A DNA stretch of 64,000 nt, taken from the NCBI GenBank assembly GCA_002917075.1, contig NTMA01000066.1, positions 1-64,000 on the forward strand. The letters run 5' to 3'. Shown here in pieces: positions 34,980 through 45,158 of this stretch. This DNA is from Hawksworthiomyces lignivorus. Lineage: Eukaryota > Ascomycota > Sordariomycetes > Ophiostomatales > Ophiostomataceae. The notes beneath the pieces are model-generated. The model was given only the letters and a program-made list of their open reading frames with translations, made no database searches and was not told where the DNA came from. Both the position numbers and the translations under genes were made by a program. The stretch's first letter is position 1. The number at the start of each line of letters is the position of its first letter.

Positions 34980-37900
34980 TCAGTCGTCCTTGTCTTCCCT
35001 CTTACTTGCCTCTTCTTCATCATGCAGCTTCTTCCACTCGCAAATTTTACATTTGCTAGCTTGCTCTCGGTCCAGCTTTTTGAAGATAACGTCAAACACG
35101 TCTGAGTACCAGCTCACAGGGCGTCCTTCAATTCCCTCTTTGATGTTCTGTGAAAGTCGAATGTTAGCTCTCCGAAGTATAAACAAAAGGAAGCGCTAAT
35201 GATTGGTTGCACAAGATAATACATCTAAACTTACCTCTGGAAGTTCTAACCAGTCAGACATATTGTCCTCTGGGAATATGATCGTTTTGCATCCAGCCCG
35301 CCGTGCAGCAATAGTCTTTTCTCGTAAACCGCCGATGCGTAATACCTTGCCAGTCAATGTCAACTCGCCAGTCATGGCCACTGTCGGATCAATGGGGTGG
35401 TCCAATGCCAGCGACAGCAGTGATGTAGCCATTGTGATACCGGCCGAAGGTCCATCTTTCTGTACTGCGCCTTCAGGCACATGCACGTGCAACTTCGCTT
35501 TATCGAAGAAATGGTTTTCTGGGAACTCTTTGACCATCATGGCCTTCGCAAATGAGTAGGCAATCATGGATGATTCTTTCATTACTGGTTTGATGTTGCC
35601 GGTGATTTCTAGTGACGGTCGTGCGGTAGGTCGTAGTGCGGCTTGCAGAATGGTCTCCACGTACATCGCAGCGCCACCCATCTGGGTCCATGCTAGGCCC
35701 ATCGTCACACCAGGAGGTGTTACATCGTAAAGGCGATCAGAGGTGAACACTGGGGGTCCCACGTAATCTTTGAGATTTTCCCGGTCAATAACAACATGCA
35801 CTGTATCAGGCACATGCAGAGGTTCTCGCAGCTTGTCTGTAGTCTTAGGTGAAGCCGGGCTTTCTTGGCCCGAGCCTGTCGTTGATATATCGGATGATGC
35901 GGTAGTTGTAGACGAGGATGAGCTGATTCCATCTTCTGATGCCGTCTCCGATGCGGCGGTTTCCTCTGAAGTTGTGATGGAGCTTGTTTCTTCCTTGGTT
36001 TCGCCCGATGAATTTTCCGGCAGACTTGCTGCTTCCGATGGGCTACTCTCGCCCAGTTCTTGCACGATCTTGAGGGCTGATTTTCGATATACCTTCTCGA
36101 TTTGTTTCTTTAAGTTGCGCACACCAGATTCGCGGCAGTACGACTTAATCAGTTCCTCAATCGCCGCTTCCGTCAAGGAAACATCTGCCCCCTCAAGTCC
36201 GGCCATTTCCTTGGCCGCAGGTGCGAGGTATTTCTCGGCAATAGCCATCTTCTCATCTGCAACGTAGCCGGAGAGCCGAATGACCTCCATGCGATCTAAG
36301 AGGGGTCTCGGAATAGTGTCGGTCATGTTCGCGGTGCAGACAAAAAGAACCTTGGAAAGGTCTACAGGAACATCCATGTAGTGATCCAAGAAAGAGCTGT
36401 TCTGTTCAGGATCAAGAAGTTCCAGCAACGCAGACGACGGATCGCCCTGGTATCCTTTCCCAATTTTGTCGATCTCGTCAATTAGAATAAGCGGATTCTC
36501 GGTCTGACACTTCTTCAGTGCTTGAATGACACGACCCGGCAGCGCACCAACGTAGGTGCGCCGGTGACCTTTGATTTCGGCCACATCAGTCAAACCGCCT
36601 ACGCTAAAGCGGTAGTATTCTCTATTGAGCGCACGCGCAATCGACTTGCCAATGCTCGTCTTGCCAACACCAGGCGGTCCAACGAAGCAGAGAATTTTGC
36701 CTTCCACAGTGCCGCGGAGCTTGCCAACGGCAATAAACTCCAGAATACGGTCTTTGACGTCTTTCAAACCGTAATGGTCTTCATCGAGTACCTTGACTGC
36801 ATTGAGGATCTCGAAATTCTCAGGACTTCTTTGACCCCATGGAATCTGGGTAAGCCAGTCCAGGTAGTTGCGCGTAACATTGAACTCAGAGGCAGCCGGT
36901 TCGAGATGAGCGAGCTTGTTAATTTCATCATCAAACACTTTCCTGACTGCCTCAGGCATTGCTAGCTTATCGGCTTTCTCTTTGAACTTTTCTACCAATT
37001 TGTCCTTACCGTCAGACTCGATACCCAACTCCCGGCGGATGCCTTTCATCTGCTCCATAAGCCAATACTCTCGCTGCCGCTTGGTTATCTTGCTCTCTAC
37101 TTCCCTCGTAATCTTAGACTGCAATTGTGCGTTCATGAGCTCGTTTTTCAGAACAACAAGTGCTTTCTGCATCCGCTCTTCAACATTGAGACTTGACAGG
37201 ACCTCTTGCAGCTCTGCCGGCTCGCCTGCGGACACCGCAGCAGCAAAATCGGCAAGCTTTGCTGGCTCGGCAGTCACATGACCGGCCGACTGGCTCATGG
37301 AGAAGGTGGATATCTGGTCTCGGAACAGGCTGTTCATTTGTGCCACCTCTTTGAATACATTGACAATCTCATTTGTAACGGCGCGAATAACAGGACTCTT
37401 GGCATCGAACGGTTCCTCCGTCAGGTTCTCCACATTGACTAAGCTAACGTTGTATTTCCGCAGGAAGGAGGTAGGTTCGTATTGAGCTGGATGAGATTGT
37501 TGTTGCTGGGAGGGAGCTTCGCTCTTAGGGATATTAGTCACAGCACTTTCCTCAAAGCTGGCAACGACGTCGCCTTTTTTCTCGCCCTGAACTCCTTCGT
37601 CGGCTGGCTTCTGTGGTATCGGCTCAGGAACGGAGCTGGGTTCGGTCTGCTCTGCACTCTCAACCTTCTCGTTGTCACCGGACGGCTCGCTATTGGTTGG
37701 TGGGATGAGGGTAGAAAGGCGGATGCGACGATGTGGGTACAGGATGGCAGTGAGACCGGTGGCACCTTCGCCATGAAGAGGGAACGCACTCGTAATCTGA
37801 GCGAACACGCCAACATCGTAGACATCTTCGGCCTTGCGTATTATGTCGTCGTCTGCATTCTCGTCCTTGAACAGAAATGCGCCGACATAAGGCTGGCCCC

Positions 37901-38624
37901 GCTTAATCATCTCTGTAATGGCACTAGCAACGTTCGGGTCCTTGATCGTGATGGCCTTGTAAAAGCCTGGGAAAAGTGGTCGCTTTGCAATGGGAATCGC
38001 CATTACTTGCGGGTATACCTCCGGCACGACGGGTTTCTGAAGAGCTCGATCTGTGCTTGACTTCCTGCCTTTTTTGTTTCCGTCACCTGAGCCGCTATCG
38101 TTTCCCGAGCCACTAGAAGATCCTGCAGACGAGGCTGCGCTGCTTGCCTTTCCGTCTACGGAATCATCTCGCTTTCCTTGCTCATTGGGTGAGAATGAAG
38201 ATTTTGAACGCGTCGGCTCGGTCTCTGACTCTTTGATCTTGTCTACTTCGGACGCCTTGGTTTTGTCTGATACGGATTCCTCGTCGCCTGATTTGGTTTC
38301 CTCTTTGGCCTCTTCTTTGGTCTCCTCTTTGGTCTCCTCTTTGACTTCTTCTTCTGCCCCTGTGGACGACCCATCGAAAAGACCCCGCGAGTCTTTTTTG
38401 CGCTGAGCGGCGGAGGTCGAGAACATCGTGGGCACCAAACGTGAGGAAGCTGGGACGGTTATCGCGCTGTGAGGAGAGAGACATGGCGACGACACAGCGC
38501 CAATGGCGCCGAATCTTGACCTTGGAGAACCTCTTACTCTAAGCAACGGGTGTAGGTGTGCCGGCTTTAGACGATGAGGTACGCTCCGGGCTATAAGCTG
38601 CCGTGAGGCATGTTGTCTGAGCAT
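34980..38624 (-). CDS. PIM1: Mitochondrial Lon protease (1185 aa)
   Basis: ATP-dependent serine protease of the mitochondrial matrix that degrades damaged proteins and helps maintain mitochondrial DNA. Two exons: 35235-38624 and 34980-35147; the 87-nt intron (GTAAGT, acceptor CACAG) falls in DWLELPE/NIKEGIEG. The first 40 residues are Arg/His-rich without acidic residues, a good matrix presequence, which supports the ATG at 38624. Next come an acidic region with KEET-type repeats, the Lon N-domain, and the AAA+ module with Walker A GPPGVGKT (Lys655) and Walker B ILIDEIDKIG. A Ser/Thr/Glu-rich insertion of about 90 residues follows, then the protease domain with Ser1060 (GPSAG) and Lys1103 (GGLREK), 43 residues apart as in other Lon enzymes. 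Slightly longer than the usual 1100-1130 residues because of the low-complexity parts. Confidence 0.97.
38300..38347 (-). repeat. In-frame 12-bp repeat in PIM1 encoding KEET units
   Basis: The coding strand repeats a GAAGAGACCAAA-like unit about four times, giving KEETKEETKEEAKEET just after the mitochondrial presequence. It is the sort of tract that changes copy number by slippage without breaking frame. Confidence 0.75.
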
Positions 38625-40320
38625 AATGGGCAGCCGGGGGGGGGAAGCTAAGCTCTCGAAGGTGGGCGGGATTGGAGAATCGATGAACTCGCTCTCGACC
38701 GTGGAAGAAAGCAAGAAGTGATAATATAGCGGGATACGGAAGAAGCGAAAAAAAGACGTATTTGCTCCTTTCCTCAAGTGCCTATAGTGACGGAGAGGCG
38801 AGAGCTGAGGAAGGCAAAGGCAAAGGATAAAAAAAGTAAAGAGGGAGTAGAGGTAAACACCAAGCAATTGAATTCGCATGTGGAACCAAAACGTCGTAGA
38901 AGGCGAGCGAACCATTACCCTTTTTTTCTGCCCTTGTCAGTGGCAACTGAGCTTAATGGCTCCGCTATCGCCGGCTGGCGAACGCTCTTAATAATACAAA
39001 ATCGCTTATACCCACTGTAAGCCGCTAAGCTCGGGGAAAATTTGTGAACAGCTCAAGGCAGCTGCTTCTGACGCACACTGCCTCTCGGATCGGAATTTGA
39101 TGAGAGTTACGATGCAGCGAAGAAGAGACAGATGGCTTGTCTGAAGATACTATCATATTATTAATGTATTCTACTTGGGAGAAGTTTCACAGGTCTTGGA
39201 CCTAGCTCTTAATGCTTGCTATACAGTGCTCACGTGACCAAAGAGCCGCTATCTCTCCAGATCGGCAGAGCTTCGTGATTCAAGAGAAACAAAGAGTAGA
39301 AAAGAGAAAGGTAGGATAGCAGTGGAATTGAAAGAGAGAATTCCATGAAAAGAATAGAAGAGTGCTGTATAGTACAACGTTGCCTTTCATCTGAAGTACC
39401 GGGGGACTATTAAGACTGCAACAATGTCTCGTCGGACTCAGTCTGAGTAGTGGACAGGAACGGTGTAAGCCGTATTATTGCATGCGACTGCTTTGGCACA
39501 AAGCACATGATGTATAGTGCATAATATCACAAGGATGTAAGCCTACATTACGTAGCCATATTTTGTGAGGCTTTGTATTAGCCTCTGTGCAGGGGAATGA
39601 CACGCGGCCGCGCCAGAATCTCCAACATCGCGGGGAAGCAGCCCTCGGCGCTGAAGCCGTAGCGCTTGCCCCACCATCGCAATGGGCAGCCGACAAAGTT
39701 CGACACTCAGATTCTCGGAACTCTGATTCTCGGGGAATCCACCCTTCTTTCAAGTAAACGGAAACGTAGCTATCATCCATGCGCATTGGTCAGAAACAAA
39801 GCTGGGAAGCCACGCAAAACAAATTGTCTCGCCTGTGCAACAGTCACGGCTTTGTGTCTCTCCGTACTCTTCTAAATTCAATTCCTCATCTCGAGCCATT
39901 CTAATTCTCTTGTAAGATACCGACACAGCCCTCATTCCTCATCTCTCTCTCGGCCAGTATTCGATCATGCGGCAGGAAACACTGCATACAAGTTGTGCCA
40001 AGATCTGGCATGGCCTATCATACTCCCACCATTTGATTCTAGCCGCTGTCTCAGCTTGACTGTTTCCCGTCTCCAGATCCTCGGTTGCTGTTCCGAACCA
40101 GAAAAACTGACGCTGAGTCCAGACCAAACGTCAAAGCTTCAAGATCTTTTCAAGCCGATCGTTCTCGCTCGCTCGCACTGCATATTTCTTGGGTGATTCC
40201 CACTCCTGGTCTTCGACCTAACCTCTTCGCCATTTACGATTGTGATCAGAGCTCGCCGACTAATGTTTATTTTGATCTTCAATCATTTCGTGCACAAATA
40301 CCGCTGACATCTGCTTCGTC
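38625..40320. promoter_or_regulatory. Divergent intergenic region upstream of PIM1 and the 40.3-kb gene
   Basis: The 1.7-kb gap holds both promoters. A palindromic TCACGTGA core lies at 39230-39237. A near-perfect direct repeat of GATTCTCGG occurs twice around 39711-39734. I looked for heat-shock elements (TTCnnGAA), as PIM1 is heat-inducible in yeast, and found no convincing array. No coding frame is supported. Confidence 0.5.
39230..39237. promoter_or_regulatory. TCACGTGA palindrome (E-box)
   Basis: An exact 8-bp palindrome with the CACGTG core bound by Cbf1-type bHLH factors, about 600 bp upstream of the PIM1 start. Role inferred from motif only. Confidence 0.3.
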
Positions 40321-40890
40321 ATGGCACCTGAAAAAGAGACCACAGATATGGCTGCTTCCGTGTCAAATTTGAAAATCGATCCAGAGAAGAGTAACTCCAC
40401 CAGTGTCACTACAACTTCAAAGGCACAAAAGCCTAAATCCAACAAGAAAAAGGACATTTTGGACTCATGGGAGGACGAAGACCTTTCATCAGAAGATGCT
40501 GGGCCGACCTCTCCTCCACCCAGAACTCAGGCAACAGGAACTGCGGCGCCTCCACCGACGCCCATAACACCCAGCTACCACAACACGCCATCACAGGCAC
40601 CATTTGAAGGCCAATTCCCCCCTTCGTCTCCTTCTGCCTCTTGGTCAACATCTGAGTCGAACAGTGGCGGTGGAACTTCACCACGGCGGCCTGAAAAGAC
40701 CGATGCCGTGGCTCGACGATTGATCGCTGGTGCGCTGGGAATTCGTGCACCAAAACAAACTGAAGAACAAAAGGCGTATGAGAAATCAATCCGCGAGACC
40801 GAGCGGAAGCGCAGAGAAGAGGAACATGCCGCTCAAAAGCGACAACAAGAGGAGATGGAAAGAGCTAAAAGGGCCATATGGGAAGACTAA
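40321..40890 (+). CDS. Small conserved protein of unknown function (189 aa)
   Basis: Single exon with an ATG in normal context. The N-terminal 120 residues are Ser/Thr/Pro-rich and disordered, with an acidic patch (DSWEDEDLSSEDAG). The C-terminal 60 residues are highly charged and probably helical: PEKTDAVARRLIAGALGIRA is followed by an Arg/Glu-rich coiled-coil-like stretch to the end. I recognise this C-terminal block as conserved in filamentous ascomycetes but know of no function. It is divergent from PIM1 and convergent with RRG7, its stop lying 271 bp from the RRG7 stop. Confidence 0.85.
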   Translation: MAPEKETTDMAASVSNLKIDPEKSNSTSVTTTSKAQKPKSNKKKDILDSWEDEDLSSEDAGPTSPPPRTQATGTAAPPPTPITPSYHNTPSQAPFEGQFPPSSPSASWSTSESNSGGGTSPRRPEKTDAVARRLIAGALGIRAPKQTEEQKAYEKSIRETERKRREEEHAAQKRQQEEMERAKRAIWED

Positions 40891-41161
40891 GAGTCGTCAC
40901 AAGGGGACTGAGATCCGTAGCGGCTCGCAGCACGCAAAGAATGTACTTCTGGGGAACTTCTTGGACAGAATTTTTCGGAATACATCGCTGGTTCTACTAA
41001 TAAGGAAAGACCACGATCTGGAGCAGCTGACTTTCGTTCTTTTTCTTCTTTGAATCTCTTTCCCCGTTGCGTTGACTGTCTTTGTCGATGCCCATTGCCA
41101 AACAAGTAGTGCTTAGAATGCATATTATAGCGCTAGGTCTTTATGTTAAATTTAGAAGTTT

Positions 41162-42049
41162 TCAAACCGCTGCATCAGCTTCCTTCGAGACAAGCGGTAG
41201 AGGTCTGCCCTGCCAGGTAAGAACAATGTGCGCATGGCTGTTGCCTTTATTACCGCCGTCCATGTGACAAAGAGTGACGCCGAGTCCAGCAAGATAGCTT
41301 CGCTCTGCCCGCTGGTTCCAGAGCATTTGATGAATTTGACCAGTGTTCGAGCAGCAAACAAAGGCCATAGGCCAGCGACTGCGTGCAAGAGCATCTCGAA
41401 TGCCTTTTGTTGCAGGCTTTTCGACCACGAGCAGGCCAATAATGGCTGCGCTTCCGTTTGCACTATTGTCGTCACCATCTGAGCGAGCGCACCAGCCCAC
41501 AGGAGCTCCAATGAATGCGCCTTCGAGCTCCCGTACCAGATGTGGTCCAGTTCTTTGGCCAACACCAGCCTTGCACTGTACAATTACTCGGATGGGAGCA
41601 CGGCTAAGTGGTTCATCTGCTATTCCAGTGCTGTTTACGGGTATAGGGAGGGTCCAAGTTCCAAGCAAGTCAATACCGCGGTCCGACGTACCGCCTACTC
41701 TCCGTAGGGAGAAGCCTAGAGAGGCCAAGTGCTTGGCTACTGTGTATTCGTAGTGGGTGCCGACATAAGTTGTAGAGGTTGTGTCGAGACACGAACGCTT
41801 GGCATAATGAATAAAAGATGGTAAGTCATGGTGCCTAACAGAGCGGATGGATTCTGGGTAGATGGGTGATAGTATCGAACGTTGTGAGGACTCTGGCTTT
41901 GTTACAACAGGCTTGTTCTTCTTCAAAGCCTCACTCCCGCTATCATCGGAGTGAATGAATTCTCTCTTGGAACCGATTTTGATACCGTTGCTAGAAAAAG
42001 CACGCCGACAGCGCCAAGCTTTCTTCATAGTCATAGTCATTCGATTCAT
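41162..42049 (-). CDS. RRG7: RRG7-type mitochondrial protein with nuclease-like fold, DUF2034 (295 aa)
   Basis: Yeast RRG7 is required for respiratory growth and acts in mitochondria; its molecular activity is not established. Single exon. The ATG at 42049 is the first in frame and gives a basic N-terminus (MNRMTMTMKKAWRCRRAF) suited to mitochondrial import; the frame is open a little further but without an ATG. The family motifs are clear: YVGTHYEYTVAKHLASLGF, GGTSDRGIDLLGTWTLP and VIVQCKAG. Together Glu101, Asp127 and Gln158-x-Lys160 match the E/D/QxK pattern of restriction-endonuclease-like (PD-(D/E)xK) folds, so nuclease activity is conceivable but is my inference. The gene shares a 333-bp divergent promoter with MED21. 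Confidence 0.9.
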   Translation of the reverse strand: MNRMTMTMKKAWRCRRAFSSNGIKIGSKREFIHSDDSGSEALKKNKPVVTKPESSQRSILSPIYPESIRSVRHHDLPSFIHYAKRSCLDTTSTTYVGTHYEYTVAKHLASLGFSLRRVGGTSDRGIDLLGTWTLPIPVNSTGIADEPLSRAPIRVIVQCKAGVGQRTGPHLVRELEGAFIGAPVGWCARSDGDDNSANGSAAIIGLLVVEKPATKGIRDALARSRWPMAFVCCSNTGQIHQMLWNQRAERSYLAGLGVTLCHMDGGNKGNSHAHIVLTWQGRPLPLVSKEADAAV

Positions 42050-42382
42050 ATCTTGTATCCTACAATTTTCTGCATATTCGTTGAAATATGCCAGGTAACA
42101 AGTTTTAGATTGGATCAAGAGGTTCCACCTAAGACTTTGGTGTCAGTGCTCGTTGGCCTGGCCAATGGCCTATTCAGCGCAATGCAGTCGGTTTACAGTG
42201 AGCTTCAATTTATGTGGGGCTCGACGCTATTATTGTGCTGGTGTCCCGTGGTTAGCATAGAGTTTTGCGCGGCTTTGCTTGTTACATCAATCGCGTCGCA
42301 GAGTTTCATTCACCTCCACTAGTCCTCTCTCAGCTCAACTTGCGTTTAATGCAGTAAATTGAAGAAGCATACGCTGTAAAAT
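42050..42382. promoter_or_regulatory. Shared promoter of RRG7 and MED21
   Basis: A 333-bp gap between divergent start codons. I see no decisive motif in it. Confidence 0.5.
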
Positions 42383-43014
42383 ATGACGCCGATGGTCGAA
42401 AAGAAGCCAGCCGACAGTTTATCGCAGGTACAAGATGCTGTGGACCAGGTAGGTCTCCTTTTCGCCAGAGAAATAGAAGTGAACCGTAACAAACTTTGCA
42501 AAACATCACCGAGATGATGAAGTCCAAGCTGACAGGCCTCTCTTTAGCTGGCGCATCAGTTTCTTGCCTGTTTGTACTTTCTCGACCGGCATCATCACCT
42601 GGAGAAGCTGAATCCCAACGATGTTGTCCAAGAACAGAAAGGCGACAGTAGCCAACCGCGAGCGCTGACAGGTATGCTCCTTATAATCATTCCCAACCTC
42701 CACGCACCGCGTCTCTGTACCCGAGAGCTGACGACACCTGGTGATTTTGTCTAGTTGAGCCAATCCCCTCGGATGAGTTCAAACAGGGCCAGGAGGAACT
42801 GGCACGCGATCTTGTCTACAAGGAACAGCAGATTGAGTATCTCATCGGCAGCCTCCCGGGCCTCGAGAATACGGAACAAGACCAAGAACGATTGATCCGC
42901 GAGCTGGAAGAAGAACTTAAAGCGGCTGAGACTCAGCGGAAGGAGGCTGTGCGGGAAAGAGACGAGATGCTATCAAAACTCGACAATGTAATACGAAGTA
43001 TTAAGAGGCCATGA
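42383..43014 (+). CDS. MED21: Mediator complex subunit 21 (149 aa)
   Basis: Middle-module subunit of Mediator (yeast Srb7), which pairs with Med7 and links activators to RNA polymerase II. Three exons: 42383-42448, 42548-42671 and 42755-43014, with GT-AG introns (donors GTAGGT and GTATGC, CTGAC branch sites). The joined protein has the family pattern: [15 protein letters not shown], then a Tyr/His-rich helix end, a variable linker, and the diagnostic block [20 protein letters not shown] followed by a long C-terminal coiled coil rich in Glu and Arg. The fungal family usually has 130-170 residues. An in-frame ATG at 42392 could also start the protein. Confidence 0.92.
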
Positions 43015-43102
43015 TATAGATGAAACGCGAGCTGAGAGACGATTGGCATTGTGTACGAATATGAGATACCCCTTTTATATCAAATCCACATAGGAAGACT
43101 CC

Positions 43103-43128
43103 TTTTTTTTTTTTTTTTTAAAAAAAAA
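43103..43128. repeat. T17-A9 homopolymer palindrome
   Basis: Seventeen T followed directly by nine A in the 247-bp convergent gap between MED21 (+) and the nucleotidase gene (-). It may take part in 3'-end formation on both strands, but homopolymer length is also easily misread. Confidence 0.6.
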
Positions 43129-43261
43129 TGCTTTAGTACGTTCTAGGATGAAGGGAACCTCTAGTGTAAAATGCGAAGGTATGGTAAAACCAAGGTCGAA
43201 GCTTCAGCACCAAGTATCTTGCTAGGTACAAAAAAAAAGACACTGGCCTTCAAAACAAAAA

Positions 43262-44278
43262 TCAATGTGACATCTTTGTGAAGAATAGTGGGAAGACTGA
43301 TCGCAATTCTTCTAATGTCCTTATCTGATGCTGCGACGCTTGCGTCTTCGGCGGTGACACGCCATCCTCAACGAGGTGCACAGCTGTCCAGCCTAATTCC
43401 TTTGCGCTTTTACAATTATTATAAGAGTCATCTAAGGCTTTGTTAGCGAACACCAATAGTTGACAAGAGAGAACAAGAAAATCATGACAATTGAAGGGCA
43501 CATTGAGAATTCAAGAAGAAAGTACTTGCCGACGAAGAAGCAGTCCTCTACCTTCTCGACACCCGCTTCGCGCATTGCCTTTTTGAACATCTCCTTGTGA
43601 GGTTTGCACACCAGAGGTATCGAGCCGTAGTCGCAGTAAGTAATGCCGTCAAACTGATCTTCGATTTCTAGCAGCCGTACGACACGCCGGCCGTGTGTCA
43701 CGTAGGCGTTCGTGAACAGCCAAAGTCGCACTTTACTCCGATCTATGTCTCGCAGCAACTGCTTCAGCTGCGGATTTGGAACGATAACACCGTCTAGCGG
43801 TAGTGCATCATCTACTTTGGCGTTGTACTCGAGCGGGTCGATCTGGTGGTGCCGCACCAAGCCTTCGATGGCCAAACCATAGCTCTGGTAGTACTCCTTA
43901 TGCAGCCGCACAGCCTCGTCCCATGGCAGCGATAAGTGATTGACAAAGTATTCGTCAATGAGCTGGGCCATGCGGTCATGGACCTTTGCGCCTAGAAAAG
44001 GAGAATTAGGTATGATTCATGTATTGCACATCCTCATCATGTGTCTCGCGTTACCCTCGATCCCTTCCCATGATCTTCAGCCCTAGACTGAGAATATGAT
44101 TGAGGTGGGGAGGCCAACTTTTTGGATAGAGACAGTTGTCAATGTCACTAAGCAGGAAAGTCAGCCAAATATCATTGATGCAGAGATGGAGACCATGCTC
44201 TTACAAGAAAAACACCTTCTTCTTTGACTGTGGAATGCCACTCCGGTCTTCTCTAGAGGATACCATTGCGTCTCCCAT
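43262..44278 (-). CDS. SDT1: HAD-family pyrimidine 5'-nucleotidase, SDT1/PHM8 type (244 aa)
   Basis: Phosphatase of the haloacid dehalogenase superfamily; yeast Sdt1 and Phm8 dephosphorylate nucleotide monophosphates and Phm8 is induced by phosphate starvation. Four exons: 44205-44278, 44119-44147 (29 nt), 43530-43991 and 43262-43431. The joins rebuild VFFFDIDNCLYPKS, with the nucleophile Asp26 and Asp28 of motif I. Motif II lies in RLWLFTNAYVTHG, then CKPHKEMF and FVDDSYNNCKSAK (motif IV). The third intron begins with GC, not GT (GCAAGT), the only junction that yields the conserved FVDDS; the second uses a weak donor, GTTGGC. A CACGTGGG site lies 209 bp upstream of the ATG. Confidence 0.93.
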
Positions 44279-45158
44279 TGTTGTATTATGTAGTGGTTGT
44301 TTCCTATACGTTACATATGAGCGACGCAGTTGGAGGTTTATCAGAGAATAAAAGCGGGGGCATGCTTTTGTCATGACCAACCTGCAAGCAATTTCTGTTG
44401 CGCAGCTTCTTCTGTCCAAAACAGTAGACAAACTGAGCGAAACGTTGGCGTCTCTTGATGTTGAGTGCTTGCTCATGAGGCAGTATCACGTGGGGCAGAG
44501 CGCCGATTTAATCCCGAAGACGCATATCTAGGGATTATCTTAGTGCGCCTTAGGCTTTGCTATGGTAAATGCGGAGTAGTAGAGATTCTCTCTGCAGGAC
44601 CTGCTGCTCAATACTGTGTGCGGCTTAAGACGCTCCAACTGCCAAGAAAATAAGCTCTAAACTCAACCAACCCGGAGCAACGTGGTCAGTGCTAGAGCTG
44701 TCCTACTACGTGTACGCAATATTAGCACCGACTGTGGCTGGTTCGCGGTTGCCACATTTATATGTATATTTTTTTTCGTCTTTAGTTTTCCTTGATTTTC
44801 TTTTTGCATCATCCATTCTCTCTACTCCCCTCGTTTCATTCTCATCTTTGGAGTTTCACGCAGCTCAAATAATCACCGAAACTCTCCGCCTTGGGTCATG
44901 AAGTATTCTTTCGGGGCGAAGAAGCGATAATGAGGCAGGCCATCTCTTGCTGTCTCTTGTTGTTTGCCAGCGTCGCGTGGTAATCGGAATTTCTTACGCG
45001 ATGTGTACAGATATTTCTGCGTTCTACTTTCTTTGTACCGGCCTATATTTTCTTCCAGAGGCACATGTGCTTCGCCCATATCACTTCGAGGCTTCCTGTA
45101 CCTGATTTGTGTTCTGCTGAGGCTTCTTAGCTGGGCACTCATTATTCCGTATAGGAAT
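44279..45158. promoter_or_regulatory. Divergent intergenic region, nucleotidase and 954-aa protein
   Basis: The 880-bp gap holds both promoters. It includes CACGTGGGG at 44487-44495 and a TATATGTATA-like element near 44759-44768. The stretch from 44964 to 45158 is open in frame with the next gene but reads as leader. Confidence 0.5.
44487..44495. promoter_or_regulatory. CACGTGGG site, possible phosphate-response element
   Basis: CACGTGGG is the high-affinity site of yeast Pho4 and the related factors NUC-1 and PalcA-type bHLH proteins. It is 209 bp upstream of a gene whose yeast relative PHM8 belongs to the phosphate regulon. Seen: the sequence and distance. Inferred: regulation. Confidence 0.4.

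Noticed and set aside
38625..38915. 97-codon upstream extension of the PIM1 frame
   Set aside because: It would place a hydrophobic stretch ahead of an excellent mitochondrial presequence beginning at MLRQHAS; family length and targeting favour the ATG at 38624.
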